From Gammaproteobacteria bacterium (lineage in GTDB: Bacteria; Pseudomonadota; Gammaproteobacteria; UBA12402), in NCBI GenBank assembly GCA_028282395.1, contig JANQHY010000168.1, positions 1 to 9,945 of the forward strand: a DNA stretch of 9,945 nt, written 5' to 3'. The notes beneath the pieces were generated by a model that was not told the DNA's origin, did not search any database, and was given only the letters and a program-made list of their open reading frames with translations. The translations under genes and the position numbers were made by a program. Positions 1 to 7,572 of this stretch are shown here, piece by piece (position 1 is the first letter of the stretch; each line of letters starts with the position of its first letter).

Positions 1-530
1 CATTATTGGCTGACAATATTGCTGTAGCCGTGATGGCGGTAGAACAGTTGCAGTCCCAGTTGCCGGTTCAAGTAGACGCAATACGTCAGGGAGTGGCGAC
101 GGCTACTCTATTGGCACGTTGCCAATATATTTCTGCAAAACCGGCACTGCTGATTGATGTTGCCCATAATATGGCTGCCGTCACCCAGTTAGCAGATTAT
201 CTATCCACCTTGCCTTGTCATGGTAGAAAACATGCCATCTTTTCCTGCTTAGCAGACAAAGATGGTCGTGCTATGGTATCGTTATTAGCGCAGCAGATTG
301 ATTATTGGTATCTTGCTGAAGTTGATCACCCACGTGCAGCGAACATGGCTGAGGTTGCTACTTGGTTGCAGACTGCAGGCTACAACCAATGCTGTTTTGC
401 TTCGCCTAGCAGTGCGTTTAAGGCGGTAATGGCAGAGGCAGAGGAGGAGGATCTGGTGATACTGTTCGGCTCATTTCATCTTGTTGGTGAAATCTTGCCA
501 CGAGTACAGGAAGAAAAGGAGAGAGTTTAG
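1..530 (+). CDS. folC: Folylpolyglutamate synthase / dihydrofolate synthase, C-terminal part (5' end outside window)
   Basis: FolC adds glutamate to (dihydro)folate using ATP, a cytosolic step that makes and retains folate cofactors. Only the last ~176 codons are present; the reading frame is open at the left edge (first full codon at position 3), so the TTG at position 6 is not a real start. The visible part is the C-terminal ligase domain, which in E. coli FolC (about 422 residues) follows the ATP-binding domain. Recognisable elements are the DVAHN motif (coded near 157-171, E. coli DVAHNP), a conserved PRAA stretch near 333-344 matching the GPRGA region, and a C-terminal FGSFH motif near 466-480 matching CGSFH. 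The family's usual LPGRFQ is altered here to LLARCQ (near 109-126), and the proline after DVAHN is Met. The stop TAG at 528-530 abuts the dedD ATG, so the two genes are almost certainly one transcript. The family call is firm; activity cannot be judged from the part seen. Confidence 0.93.
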   Translation, partial: LLADNIAVAVMAVEQLQSQLPVQVDAIRQGVATATLLARCQYISAKPALLIDVAHNMAAVTQLADYLSTLPCHGRKHAIFSCLADKDGRAMVSLLAQQIDYWYLAEVDHPRAANMAEVATWLQTAGYNQCCFASPSSAFKAVMAEAEEEDLVILFGSFHLVGEILPRVQEEKERV

Positions 531-1067
531 ATGAGGAAGTATGTCTACTTATTTGTATCAATTATAGTTTTTATCATTGCCGTTGCAGTTATTGTTGTGC
601 CCATGTTGCGCTTTCAGGCGCAGCAACAGAAGCTCTCCGTCCCGCTGAAAATCCCTACAGCTCCCATACCCAAGATGCAAAAACCGATTACAGTGAGAAA
701 AATTGCTACCCCTGATATTGAAAAAAGTGTTGCCGCTGCAGCCGAGCCAGCTACAGATAAAACAAAGCTATTGGCAGCGGTAAAAAATAAACCATTAACG
801 CAAGCCCAAAATATAGCGAAAGGCTGGGTAGTAATGGTACCGGTTGCGAGCAAGCAGCAGGAGAAAACGGTTATGACAACATTTCATGACCAAGGGTTAT
901 CTCCGTTCGTTATCAGCCAAGATCAGAAGCGCCTTGTCTATATTGGTCCAGTGGCATCAGAGGATGCCGCAGACAAAATTGCAGCACAATTACCTGCTTT
1001 TGGTTTAATGCAGGCAGAAGTTCAGCCGTTTGTGCCAGAGGATTTTGTCGCAAAAATCTCTAATTGA
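531..1067 (+). CDS. dedD: DedD-like SPOR-domain cell-division protein
   Basis: Predicted inner-membrane protein of 178 residues. Residues ~5-25 form one hydrophobic transmembrane segment after a short positively charged N-terminus. A Lys/Pro/Ala-rich linker (~30-95) would span the periplasm, and residues ~97-168 form a SPOR domain (WVVMVPVAS at the first strand, YIGPVAS near 137-143). SPOR domains bind denuded glycan strands at the septum, and E. coli DedD (about 220 residues) has the same TM-linker-SPOR design, including a similar juxtamembrane segment ending in a proline-rich stretch. This copy is shorter, mainly in the linker. The ATG directly follows the folC stop with zero spacing, and an AGGAG-type ribosome site sits inside the end of folC (near 518-523), so translational coupling is likely. 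In many gammaproteobacteria folC is also followed by a SPOR gene, which supports the name. The last ~15 codons overlap the convergent lpxH gene. SPOR homology is weak by nature, so dedD rests on architecture and neighbourhood together. Confidence 0.82.
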   Translation: MRKYVYLFVSIIVFIIAVAVIVVPMLRFQAQQQKLSVPLKIPTAPIPKMQKPITVRKIATPDIEKSVAAAAEPATDKTKLLAAVKNKPLTQAQNIAKGWVVMVPVASKQQEKTVMTTFHDQGLSPFVISQDQKRLVYIGPVASEDAADKIAAQLPAFGLMQAEVQPFVPEDFVAKISN

Positions 1068-1777
1068 TAGTTTAGTTTCTGATTATCATTTTCATCAGCT
1101 TGACAGATTAGATACCCTCCCTGTTGATCCCAGGCAGGGAGAACGATACGTGCCTGCTGTGAGGGTAGTTCATGAATAGCTGGACGATGGGTATGGCCGT
1201 GAATTAATAATTTTGTCTGATACTGCTGTAACCACTTTTCATCTTCTCCCGGGGTGACATCCATTACTTCAAGAGGGGTGTGACTAACATGGTATTGGCT
1301 GCGTTGCCGCGCATTCGCGGCGATGCGTTGGCGCAGTTTTAGCGGAAGCAGTAGGAACAGTTTCTGTAGCCAGCGTAGCCGCACAATACGGCGAAAGCGT
1401 AAGTAGCTAGTATCTTCAGTACAGAGCAGGTCGCCGTGGCTAATGAGAACACGGTTGCCATAAAGGGTAATCACGCTGGGGTCATCAAGTAGTTGACCAC
1501 CACAGGCACGACTAAAGCGTTTGCCGATAAGAAAGTCACGATTACCAACAATAAAGTAGAGAGCGACACCACGCTCGGTCAGTTGGCGTAATGCAGTGAT
1601 TACCTGCTGTATTAGTGGTGTATCATTATCATCACCAATCCAGACTTCAAATAGATCACCTAGAATATAAAGCGCATCAGCAGTTGCGGCCTGGTTATGT
1701 AAGAATTGACAGAAGCGCTCAGTGATTTCAGGGCATGAGGCCTGTAGATGAAGATCAGAGATGAATAGTGTTGCCAT
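1022..1777 (-). CDS. lpxH: UDP-2,3-diacylglucosamine diphosphatase LpxH
   Basis: LpxH hydrolyses UDP-2,3-diacylglucosamine to lipid X and UMP, the fourth step of lipid A synthesis, as a peripheral enzyme on the cytoplasmic face of the inner membrane. The 251-residue product carries the full calcineurin-like metallophosphoesterase signature at the same spacing as E. coli LpxH (240 residues): ISDLHL (Asp8, His10), ILGDLFEVWIGDD (Asp41), VGNRDF (Asn79, Arg80), ISHGD (His114) and IHGHTHRPA (His193, His195, His197). Long stretches such as the WIGDD and GKRF regions are close to the enteric protein. The start ATG (complement of 1775-1777) gives MATLFISDLHL, aligned with the known N-terminus; a modest AGGT lies about 11 bases upstream. 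The C-terminus runs roughly ten residues beyond the enteric end, and this tail is what overlaps the 3' end of dedD by 46 bases. Its presence implies the organism makes lipid A. The call is very secure. Confidence 0.96.
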   Translation of the reverse strand: MATLFISDLHLQASCPEITERFCQFLHNQAATADALYILGDLFEVWIGDDNDTPLIQQVITALRQLTERGVALYFIVGNRDFLIGKRFSRACGGQLLDDPSVITLYGNRVLISHGDLLCTEDTSYLRFRRIVRLRWLQKLFLLLPLKLRQRIAANARQRSQYHVSHTPLEVMDVTPGEDEKWLQQYQTKLLIHGHTHRPAIHELPSQQARIVLPAWDQQGGYLICQADENDNQKLNYQLEIFATKSSGTNG

Positions 1778-1908
1778 AGATTAACAATACCTGATGAGCA
1801 GCCGTTGTGCAATAGCGTACACAGTGCATTAATAATCGCTGCTAGCACTATAAGAGTAGGGGAATTAAAATTTTTTTGTTGTGAGTAAATAATTTGGGAG
1901 TAGTATGC
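1778..1908. promoter_or_regulatory. Divergent intergenic region between lpxH and the unknown gene
   Basis: This 131-base AT-rich spacer separates two genes that point away from each other, so it should hold promoters for both. On the plus strand a TATAAG hexamer at 1849-1854 is the best -10 candidate for the downstream gene, but the -35 region (about 1825-1831) matches poorly. An imperfect inverted repeat, AGTGC (1823-1827) and GCACT (1845-1849), ends at that -10 and could be an operator. A run of seven T (1871-1877) has no GC-rich stem before it and is not a terminator. On the minus strand no convincing promoter stands out. That promoters exist here is inferred from layout; their exact positions are not established. 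Confidence 0.35.
1896..1900 (+). promoter_or_regulatory. Ribosome binding site deciding the start at 1909
   Basis: The GGGAG at 1896-1900 lies eight bases before the ATG at 1909, ideal spacing. The longer frame opens with a TTG at 1894 that would place this site inside the coding region, and another ATG at 1905 is out of frame. The start at 1909 is therefore preferred. Confidence 0.6.
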
Positions 1909-2697
1909 ATGATTTCCAGACTGAACAAGCGGTCCGATGCGATAACAAGAAAAGTCTCGGTGAATGATAGTGAGCTTCAGCCTATTGTTAATAAAGAGAG
2001 TGAAGCATTTATCAGCAAATTTAAAAAATCATTCTACCAAGTCAACTCCCCCGAACGCTATAAAATTGCTATTGAGTGTTATGGTGGGCAGAAAGATTGC
2101 TACGATATTGTCATCTTTGCTCGTAATGGTGGCATCAAAAGTTTATTTAACAAGGTGGGAGAGAAGGTTGACAGTCATGTTGCCAACTTGTCGTTGTCGC
2201 TTAAAAAGCATAAAACAACAAGCTACTTAAGTCAGCGTCAGCATGGTGATCTAAATAGTGATTGGCAGAGAATCTATTCTGTTGAGAATCTTAATTATGA
2301 GAAGATGGTGCTGCTTAATCAGGAATTAATTAAACAGAGTAATGCTTGCCATCGCCCAACAGCGCGGCAAGTTTTTTCCTATGGCCTTTTCGGTGCTTTT
2401 TCAGTACTGCTGTTTCTTCATGCAAAACCAGATGATCTAGCACAACAATGGCATCTTAATGCCGATGAGAGTACGGTAAATGGTGTTGGTGCAACAGCGG
2501 TTTTCATTGCTTCTGATCTACTCTATTTTTTTGTGGATAAAGGGATTAATTGGATAAAAGCGTATCGCGCCTCCTCTTTGCGCACACCTATGGCAACCTT
2601 TTCTCCTAATAGTTATGAGATGAAGGAGGAGCAGATGAACAATCATCAATATGATAATGATGATGACTATACTAAACAATCATTTCAGCTGTTATAG
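1909..2697 (+). CDS. Unrecognised protein with two predicted transmembrane segments
   Basis: I do not recognise a family. The product is 262 residues from the ATG at 1909, chosen for its GGGAG ribosome site. Residues 1-150 are polar and Lys-rich, with a CY-x5-CY pattern (residues 57-65, in IECYGGQKDCYDI) and mixed helix/strand character; there is no signal peptide. Two hydrophobic segments follow, about 155-172 (VFSYGLFGAFSVLLFLHA) and 191-210, separated by a short polar loop, so a membrane hairpin with both long ends on one side is plausible. The tail is charged: an EMKEEQ cluster near 237-242, then Asn/Asp-rich residues 244-253, ending in a hydrophobic FQLL. Hand counting 1921-2340 gives about 38% G+C, a little below the neighbouring conserved genes. 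It stands alone between lpxH (divergent) and nagZ (119 bases downstream, with its own promoter candidate). The unbroken frame, good ribosome site and plausible membrane topology argue that it is a real gene. It could be a lineage-specific membrane protein or, more speculatively, a secreted effector. Confidence 0.75.
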   Translation: MISRLNKRSDAITRKVSVNDSELQPIVNKESEAFISKFKKSFYQVNSPERYKIAIECYGGQKDCYDIVIFARNGGIKSLFNKVGEKVDSHVANLSLSLKKHKTTSYLSQRQHGDLNSDWQRIYSVENLNYEKMVLLNQELIKQSNACHRPTARQVFSYGLFGAFSVLLFLHAKPDDLAQQWHLNADESTVNGVGATAVFIASDLLYFFVDKGINWIKAYRASSLRTPMATFSPNSYEMKEEQMNNHQYDNDDDYTKQSFQLL

Positions 2698-2757
2698 ATT
2701 TGTAGCGGTTTTCTTGTTTTTTACAAAAAATGGCAGGTGTCTTTGGTTGACGGTTAA

Positions 2758-2787
2758 TTGACGCCAATTGTAACGCCGTGCTACGCT
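2758..2787 (+). promoter_or_regulatory. Candidate nagZ promoter (TTGACG, 18-base spacer, TACGCT with upstream TG)
   Basis: TTGACG at 2758-2763 matches the sigma-70 -35 consensus at five of six positions. TACGCT at 2782-2787 is a weaker -10 element helped by a TG at 2779-2780 (extended -10). Transcription would begin about 20-25 bases before the nagZ ATG. A second TTGACG occurs 11 bases earlier (2747-2752). Read by eye; no start site is known. Confidence 0.4.
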
Positions 2788-2816
2788 TTGGTGAATAATA
2801 TTTTTTACTAAGCGTT

Positions 2817-3833
2817 ATGAATATTGGTCCACTTATGATTGATCTGTCTAGCACAACAGTGCAGACAGATGAGATTGCACTGTTGCGCCAACCATTGGTT
2901 GGTGGAATCATTCTGTTCAAGCGTAATTACCAATCACCGTCACAGCTTATTGAATTGGTAAAACAGATCCGCAAAATTAATTCTCAATTATTAGTAGCCG
3001 TTGATCATGAAGGTGGACGTGTGCAACGGTTTCGCAACGGTTTTACCAAATTGCCTCCTATGGCAACGTTTGGTAAGTACTATCAGCGTGCGCCACAACA
3101 AGCGCTTAATTTAGCAAAAGAGTGTGGTTGGCTTTTGGCTGCTGAGCTGCTCGCCTGTGATCTTGACTTCAGTTTTACACCGGTGCTGGACCTTGATTTA
3201 GGTATCAGTAATGTCATTGGTGATCGTGCCTTTGCGAGCGAGCCCAGACAGGTTGCATTGTTGGCACAAGCATTAATCAGTGGTTTGCAGGAAGCAGGTA
3301 TGGCAGCGGTCGGCAAACATTTTCCTGGTCATGGTGCAGTCGCTATCGATTCACATTATGGTATTCCTCACTGTGATTGGCAGGAGTCATCGACTGCCTT
3401 GACACAGGCCCTGATGCCTTTCAAGCGGCTTATTGCTAATGGATTACATGCGATTATGCCGGCACATATTGTTTTTGATCATCTTGATGCCAATCCGCCG
3501 TGCTTTTCACGTTATTGGTTGCAGCAGTGGTTGCGCCAGCGTTTGAACTTTACTGGGGCAATTTTTAGTGATGACTTGATGATGAAAGGGGCTGAAGCAG
3601 CAGGCGATATCGTTGCACGCAGCCAATTAGCCCTCGATAGTGGCTGTGATATGATCTTGATCTGTAATGACCGCGCGGCCGTTGAACAGGTGGTTGCACG
3701 GCTGCAAGATAGCCGATTAGCGCAGTCACAACCACGTTTGGCTGCTATGCGGCGCCAGGGCCATTATGATTGGATGCCGCTACAGGCAATGCAGCGTTAT
3801 CAGCGCGCGGTTGATACACTTGTGGCAGGGTGA
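2817..3833 (+). CDS. nagZ: Beta-N-acetylhexosaminidase NagZ (peptidoglycan recycling)
   Basis: NagZ removes N-acetylglucosamine from GlcNAc-anhydroMurNAc-peptides in the cytoplasm during cell-wall recycling; in many Gram-negatives its products also influence ampC beta-lactamase induction. The 338-residue protein is a single-domain glycoside hydrolase family 3 enzyme, the same size as E. coli NagZ (341). Visible motifs in order are LVGGIILFKRNY (27-38), AVDHEGGRVQRF (61-72; enteric VDQEGGRVQRF), KHFPGHG (167-173) with the DSH catalytic dyad loop (178-180), IMPAH (213-217) and the nucleophile motif FSDDLMMKG (250-258, catalytic Asp252). The N-terminus MNIGPLMIDL aligns with the enteric MGPVMLD, which supports the ATG at 2817 although no clear Shine-Dalgarno precedes it; the next in-frame ATG at 2835 would cut into the first conserved strand. 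No signal peptide, consistent with cytosolic NagZ and not a secreted GH3 enzyme. It is not beside other recycling genes and appears to be its own unit. Confidence 0.95.
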   Translation: MNIGPLMIDLSSTTVQTDEIALLRQPLVGGIILFKRNYQSPSQLIELVKQIRKINSQLLVAVDHEGGRVQRFRNGFTKLPPMATFGKYYQRAPQQALNLAKECGWLLAAELLACDLDFSFTPVLDLDLGISNVIGDRAFASEPRQVALLAQALISGLQEAGMAAVGKHFPGHGAVAIDSHYGIPHCDWQESSTALTQALMPFKRLIANGLHAIMPAHIVFDHLDANPPCFSRYWLQQWLRQRLNFTGAIFSDDLMMKGAEAAGDIVARSQLALDSGCDMILICNDRAAVEQVVARLQDSRLAQSQPRLAAMRRQGHYDWMPLQAMQRYQRAVDTLVAG

Positions 3834-3883
3834 AATTTCTCTCATCTTCTTGCCGTCAGGCTAATGAGTTATGCTGAAAAACA

Positions 3884-3892
3884 TGATAAAAT
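3884..3892 (+). promoter_or_regulatory. Candidate gyrA promoter, extended -10 element
   Basis: TGATAAAAT at 3884-3892 reads as an extended -10 (TG, one base, TAAAAT), with five of six matches to TATAAT. The -35 position (about 3864-3869) is poor, as is common for extended -10 promoters. It would give a leader of about 40 bases before the gyrA ATG. In many bacteria gyrA promoters respond to supercoiling; that this one does is inference. Confidence 0.45.
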
Positions 3893-3939
3893 CCGCCCTT
3901 TGAATAATAGAATCGATAATACAACTATATAGAGAGATT

Positions 3940-6486
3940 ATGGACAAAATTGCAAAAGAGGTCGTTAACGTCAGTATTGAGGAGGAGCTCAAGCGCTCCT
4001 ATCTCGATTATGCTATGAGTGTCATTGTTGGCCGTGCGCTGCCAGAGGTACGTGATGGCCTCAAACCGGTTCATCGACGCATTCTGTATGCCATGGATGA
4101 GTTGAGCAATCACTCCAACAAGCCCTATAAGAAATCAGCGCGGATTGTCGGTGATGTCATTGGTAAATACCACCCTCATGGCGATACAGCAGTCTATGAT
4201 ACCGTCGTGCGGATGGCGCAACCTTTCTCTCTGCGCTACATGCTAGTCGATGGTCAGGGTAACTTTGGTTCAATTGATGGTGATTCACCTGCGGCCATGC
4301 GTTATACCGAAGTGCGGATGACTAAATTGGCCCATGCAATGTTAGTCGATATTGACAAAGAGACGGTTAGCTTCTCACCGAACTATGATGAAAGTGAGAT
4401 GATCCCCGATGTTTTGCCAACTCGGGTGCCAAACCTGCTGGTCAATGGCGCTTCGGGTATTGCTGTGGGAATGGCAACGAATATTCCACCTCATAATATG
4501 AATGAGGTGCTTGATGCCTGTATTGCACTGATTGACAACCCTGATCTCAACATCAAGGAGTTGATGGACTATATTCCTGGTCCTGATTTTCCTACTGCGG
4601 GCATTATTAATGGGACACAGGGAATTATTAAGGGTTATGCCACAGGACGCGGTCGAGTAGTCATGCGTGCACGGGCGACAGTAGAGAGTGATAAAAAGAG
4701 TGGGCGCGAATCGATTATCGTGACTGAACTTCCTTACCAGGTAAATAAAGCACGATTAGTTGAGAAAATTGCCCAGCTAGTGAAAGATAAAAAAATTGAA
4801 GGGATTTCTGAACTGCGTGATGAATCTGATAAAGATGGTATTCGTGTTGTTGTCGATCTACGCCGTGGTACGAATGGTGAAGTCGTATTAAATAATCTGT
4901 ATAGCCAGACACAGATGGAATCAACATTCGGTATCAATATGGTAGCGTTAGTTGAAGGGCAGCCCAGACTACTGAATCTGAAGCAGGTGTTAGAAGCATT
5001 TATTTCTCATCGTCGTGAAGTTGTTACCCATCGCACCCATTTTGAACTGCGTAAAGCGGAAAAACGGGCACACTTATTAGAGGGGTTAGGCATTGCTCTG
5101 GTTAATATCGATCCGATTGTTGTCTTAATTAAAGGCTCAAAAAGTGCTGCCGAAGCGAAACAGAAACTCCTCGCACAGACATGGTCTATGGGAGCGGTAA
5201 AAGGGTTGCTTGAGCGTAGTGGAACGCTTGAGAATGGCGCGCATGGTGATATTGCTCACGATAGTTATCAACTCTCTGATCAACAAGCGCAGGCAATTCT
5301 TGATTTGCGTCTGCACCGTTTAACCGGTTTGGAACAGGATAAACTATTTGGTGAATATGAAGAGCTATTGAAACGCATTAGTGAGTTAGCCGCTATTCTT
5401 GCTGAAACTGAGCGTTTAGTTGCTGTGGTGCGTGAAGAGCTAGTAGAGGTGAAGGCACAATTTGGCGATCCGCGGCGTACGGAAATTATTAAACAGGAAG
5501 AGAACTTTCTTATTGAAGATTTAATTGAAGAGGAAGACCTTGTTATTACCTTGTCACATGTTGGTTACATTAAGACCCAACCGCTCTCTGATTATCAAGC
5601 ACAACGCCGTGGTGGTCGTGGTAAATCAGCAACACGGATGAAAGAAGAGGATGTGATCGATCAAATGCTAGTGGCTAATACCCATGATACGCTGCTCTGT
5701 TTTTCTACAGCCGGTAAACTTTACTGGTTAAAAGGCTATCAGTTGCCTTCTGCATCACGTCAATCACGCGGCTTACCAATTGTGAATTTATTACCGCTAC
5801 AGAAAGGTGAACGTATTAATGCCATTCTGCCGGTAAAAGCGTTTGATGAAGATCGTTTTGTTTTCATGGCAACGGCGAGTGGTATTGTCAAGAAAACACC
5901 TTTGACACAATTTTCTCGTCCACGTAGTCAAGGGATTATTGCGTTAACAATTGATGAGGGCGATGAGTTAGTTGGCGTCGAGATTACTGATGGCAAGCAT
6001 GATATTATGCTGTTCACTACTGCGGGGAAAGCCATCCGTTTTCATGGTAGTAAAGTTCGCCCCATGGGACGTACCGCGCGCGGTGTCATTGGCATTAAAA
6101 TGGCGTCCGAGCAGCGTGTTGTAGCGCTGGTAAGAGTCACCGATGAAGACACAGTGCTAATGGCAACAGAAAATGGCTATGGTAAGCAGACACTCTTTAG
6201 TGAATTTGCGACAAAAGGTCGTGGTGGACAAGGTATGATTGCCATTGATACCAGTGAGCGTAATGGCTGTTTGATAGCAGCGAAGCGTGTCAAGAGCAGT
6301 GATGAGGTCATTCTGATTTCTGATCGTGGTACACTGGTGAGAACGCGCATTAGCGAAATTTCTGTTATGGGACGTTATGCGCAAGGCGTACGTTTAATTG
6401 GTCTAGCCAATGAAGAGAAGCTAGTCAGTATTGAGATCGTTGATGAATTACAACAAGATGAGATGAAAGAAGAAGAGGTGAATTAA
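3940..6486 (+). CDS. gyrA: DNA gyrase subunit A
   Basis: GyrA forms the breakage-reunion core of DNA gyrase (A2B2), which introduces negative supercoils using ATP hydrolysed by GyrB. The product is 848 residues (E. coli 875). The winged-helix/tower region carries the active-site tyrosine at Tyr122 (codon 4303-4305) after Arg121, in the context [14 protein letters not shown], numbered exactly as in E. coli. The quinolone-resistance region reads [10 protein letters not shown] with Thr83 and Asp87; Thr83 is the natural residue in some non-enteric gammaproteobacteria. The C-terminal beta-pinwheel begins with a GyrA box QRRGGRG at residues 555-561, which distinguishes gyrase from topoisomerase IV subunit ParC, and the protein ends in an acidic tail (DEMKEEEVN). 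The start is set by the family N-terminus and an AGAGAG site at 3931-3936. The last codons carry the ribosome site for serC, one base downstream, so the two are co-transcribed. Confidence 0.98.
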   Translation: MDKIAKEVVNVSIEEELKRSYLDYAMSVIVGRALPEVRDGLKPVHRRILYAMDELSNHSNKPYKKSARIVGDVIGKYHPHGDTAVYDTVVRMAQPFSLRYMLVDGQGNFGSIDGDSPAAMRYTEVRMTKLAHAMLVDIDKETVSFSPNYDESEMIPDVLPTRVPNLLVNGASGIAVGMATNIPPHNMNEVLDACIALIDNPDLNIKELMDYIPGPDFPTAGIINGTQGIIKGYATGRGRVVMRARATVESDKKSGRESIIVTELPYQVNKARLVEKIAQLVKDKKIEGISELRDESDKDGIRVVVDLRRGTNGEVVLNNLYSQTQMESTFGINMVALVEGQPRLLNLKQVLEAFISHRREVVTHRTHFELRKAEKRAHLLEGLGIALVNIDPIVVLIKGSKSAAEAKQKLLAQTWSMGAVKGLLERSGTLENGAHGDIAHDSYQLSDQQAQAILDLRLHRLTGLEQDKLFGEYEELLKRISELAAILAETERLVAVVREELVEVKAQFGDPRRTEIIKQEENFLIEDLIEEEDLVITLSHVGYIKTQPLSDYQAQRRGGRGKSATRMKEEDVIDQMLVANTHDTLLCFSTAGKLYWLKGYQLPSASRQSRGLPIVNLLPLQKGERINAILPVKAFDEDRFVFMATASGIVKKTPLTQFSRPRSQGIIALTIDEGDELVGVEITDGKHDIMLFTTAGKAIRFHGSKVRPMGRTARGVIGIKMASEQRVVALVRVTDEDTVLMATENGYGKQTLFSEFATKGRGGQGMIAIDTSERNGCLIAAKRVKSSDEVILISDRGTLVRTRISEISVMGRYAQGVRLIGLANEEKLVSIEIVDELQQDEMKEEEVN

Positions 6487-6487
6487 T

Positions 6488-7567
6488 ATGCCACGTCATT
6501 ATAATTTCAGTGCTGGTCCAGCAGCACTGCCGCAACCCGTTATTGAGCAGATGCGTGATGAGCTATTAGATTGGAATGATCAAGGCGCATCGGTTATGGA
6601 GATTAGTCATCGCAGTGAACCGCTGCTGGCACTATTGAAAACAGTCGAAGCAGATTTTAGAGAGTTATTAGGTATTCCTGATAATTATCGCGTGCTATTT
6701 TTACCAGGTGGGGCGACAGCACAGTTTTCAATGTTGCCACTTAATCTATTGGGCGATAAAAGCAGTGTTGATTATGTAAATGGTGGTTACTGGTCACAAA
6801 AAGCGATTACCGAAGCTGAACGTTATTGTGATGTAAATGTTGTGACGAGTCTTATTACGGAGCAGCCTTTTCATGTAGCGCCAGTCTCTGAGTGGAAACT
6901 TAATCCAGACTCTGCTTATTTGCACTACACGAGTAATGAGACAATTGAAGGGGTACAATTCAATAATATTCCTGACGTTGAGATTCCTCTGGTAAGTGAT
7001 TTCTCTTCTGAGATTCTATCGCGCGAGATTGATGTGAGCCGTTTTGGTCTGATTTACGCTTGTGCACAGAAAAACTTCGGTATTGCCGGGATTACTTTAG
7101 TTATTGTGCGAGAGGATCTTATTCATCAACCGTCACCGTTATTGCCAAGCATTTTCCGTTATGGGCTGCAGAGTGAGAAAGGTTCATTGGTTAATACACC
7201 TCCCACTTTTCCTATCTATGTAACAGGATTAGTTTTGAAATGGCTGTTAGGATTAGGCGGGATTACTGCAATTGAAGCAGTTAATCGCCGTAAAGCAGAA
7301 AAACTTTATGAATTTATCGATAGCGATGACTTTTATTGCAATCCCGTGGCACCAGAATGGCGCTCAATGATGAATGCGGTATTTAAACTAGCTGATGACA
7401 GTTTAACTGCTGACTTCATTACCCAGGCAAAAGCAGTAGGGTTAATTAACCTTAAAGGGCATCGTAGCGTCGGTGGTATCCGTATTAGTATGTATAATGC
7501 ACTACCAGAGTCAGCAATTGATCAATTGATTGAGTTCATGGCTGATTTTAAGCAGAGTCGCGGCTAA
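6488..7567 (+). CDS. serC: Phosphoserine aminotransferase SerC
   Basis: SerC is a PLP-dependent class V aminotransferase that converts 3-phosphohydroxypyruvate and glutamate to phosphoserine and 2-oxoglutarate; it also acts in PLP synthesis on the 4-phosphohydroxythreonine branch. The 359-residue product matches the usual length (E. coli 362). It opens with NFSAGPAALP (6-15), then GASVMEISHRS (33-43), FLPGGATAQF (71-80), the Asp171 DFSSEILSR segment, and the PLP-binding Lys195 (codon 7070-7072) in YACAQKNFGIAG. The enteric form of that motif is YAGAQKNIGPAG, so Gly, Ile and Pro are replaced by Cys, Phe and Ile; Cys at this place is tolerated in class V enzymes. The C-terminal LKGHRSVGGIRISMYNALP block is intact. 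The ATG lies one base after the gyrA stop, with an AGAGGTG ribosome site inside gyrA, and cmk begins five bases after its stop. Likely active. Confidence 0.97.
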   Translation: MPRHYNFSAGPAALPQPVIEQMRDELLDWNDQGASVMEISHRSEPLLALLKTVEADFRELLGIPDNYRVLFLPGGATAQFSMLPLNLLGDKSSVDYVNGGYWSQKAITEAERYCDVNVVTSLITEQPFHVAPVSEWKLNPDSAYLHYTSNETIEGVQFNNIPDVEIPLVSDFSSEILSREIDVSRFGLIYACAQKNFGIAGITLVIVREDLIHQPSPLLPSIFRYGLQSEKGSLVNTPPTFPIYVTGLVLKWLLGLGGITAIEAVNRRKAEKLYEFIDSDDFYCNPVAPEWRSMMNAVFKLADDSLTADFITQAKAVGLINLKGHRSVGGIRISMYNALPESAIDQLIEFMADFKQSRG

Positions 7568-7572
7568 AGTAG

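Noticed and set aside
614..853. Antisense open frame within dedD
   Set aside because: It lies opposite a well-supported SPOR gene, has no ribosome site and encodes a low-complexity hydrophobic product; a shadow frame.
1865..1872. TTAAAATT as a PmrA-type half site upstream of the unknown gene
   Set aside because: The Legionella/Coxiella PmrA site needs two tandem halves; no second half occurs 11 bases to either side, and such an AT-rich spacer produces single matches by chance.
1871..1877. Run of seven T as a terminator
   Set aside because: No stable stem precedes it, and it lies just upstream of a start codon in a divergent spacer.
1964..2230. Second plus-strand frame within the unknown gene
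   Set aside because: Wholly contained in the longer frame, with Leu/Ser-rich composition and no ribosome site; the longer frame has a better start and plausible topology.
2712..2730. T-run and A-run palindrome after the unknown gene as a terminator
   Set aside because: The stem would be almost entirely A-T pairs and not followed by a T tract in the right direction; too weak to call.
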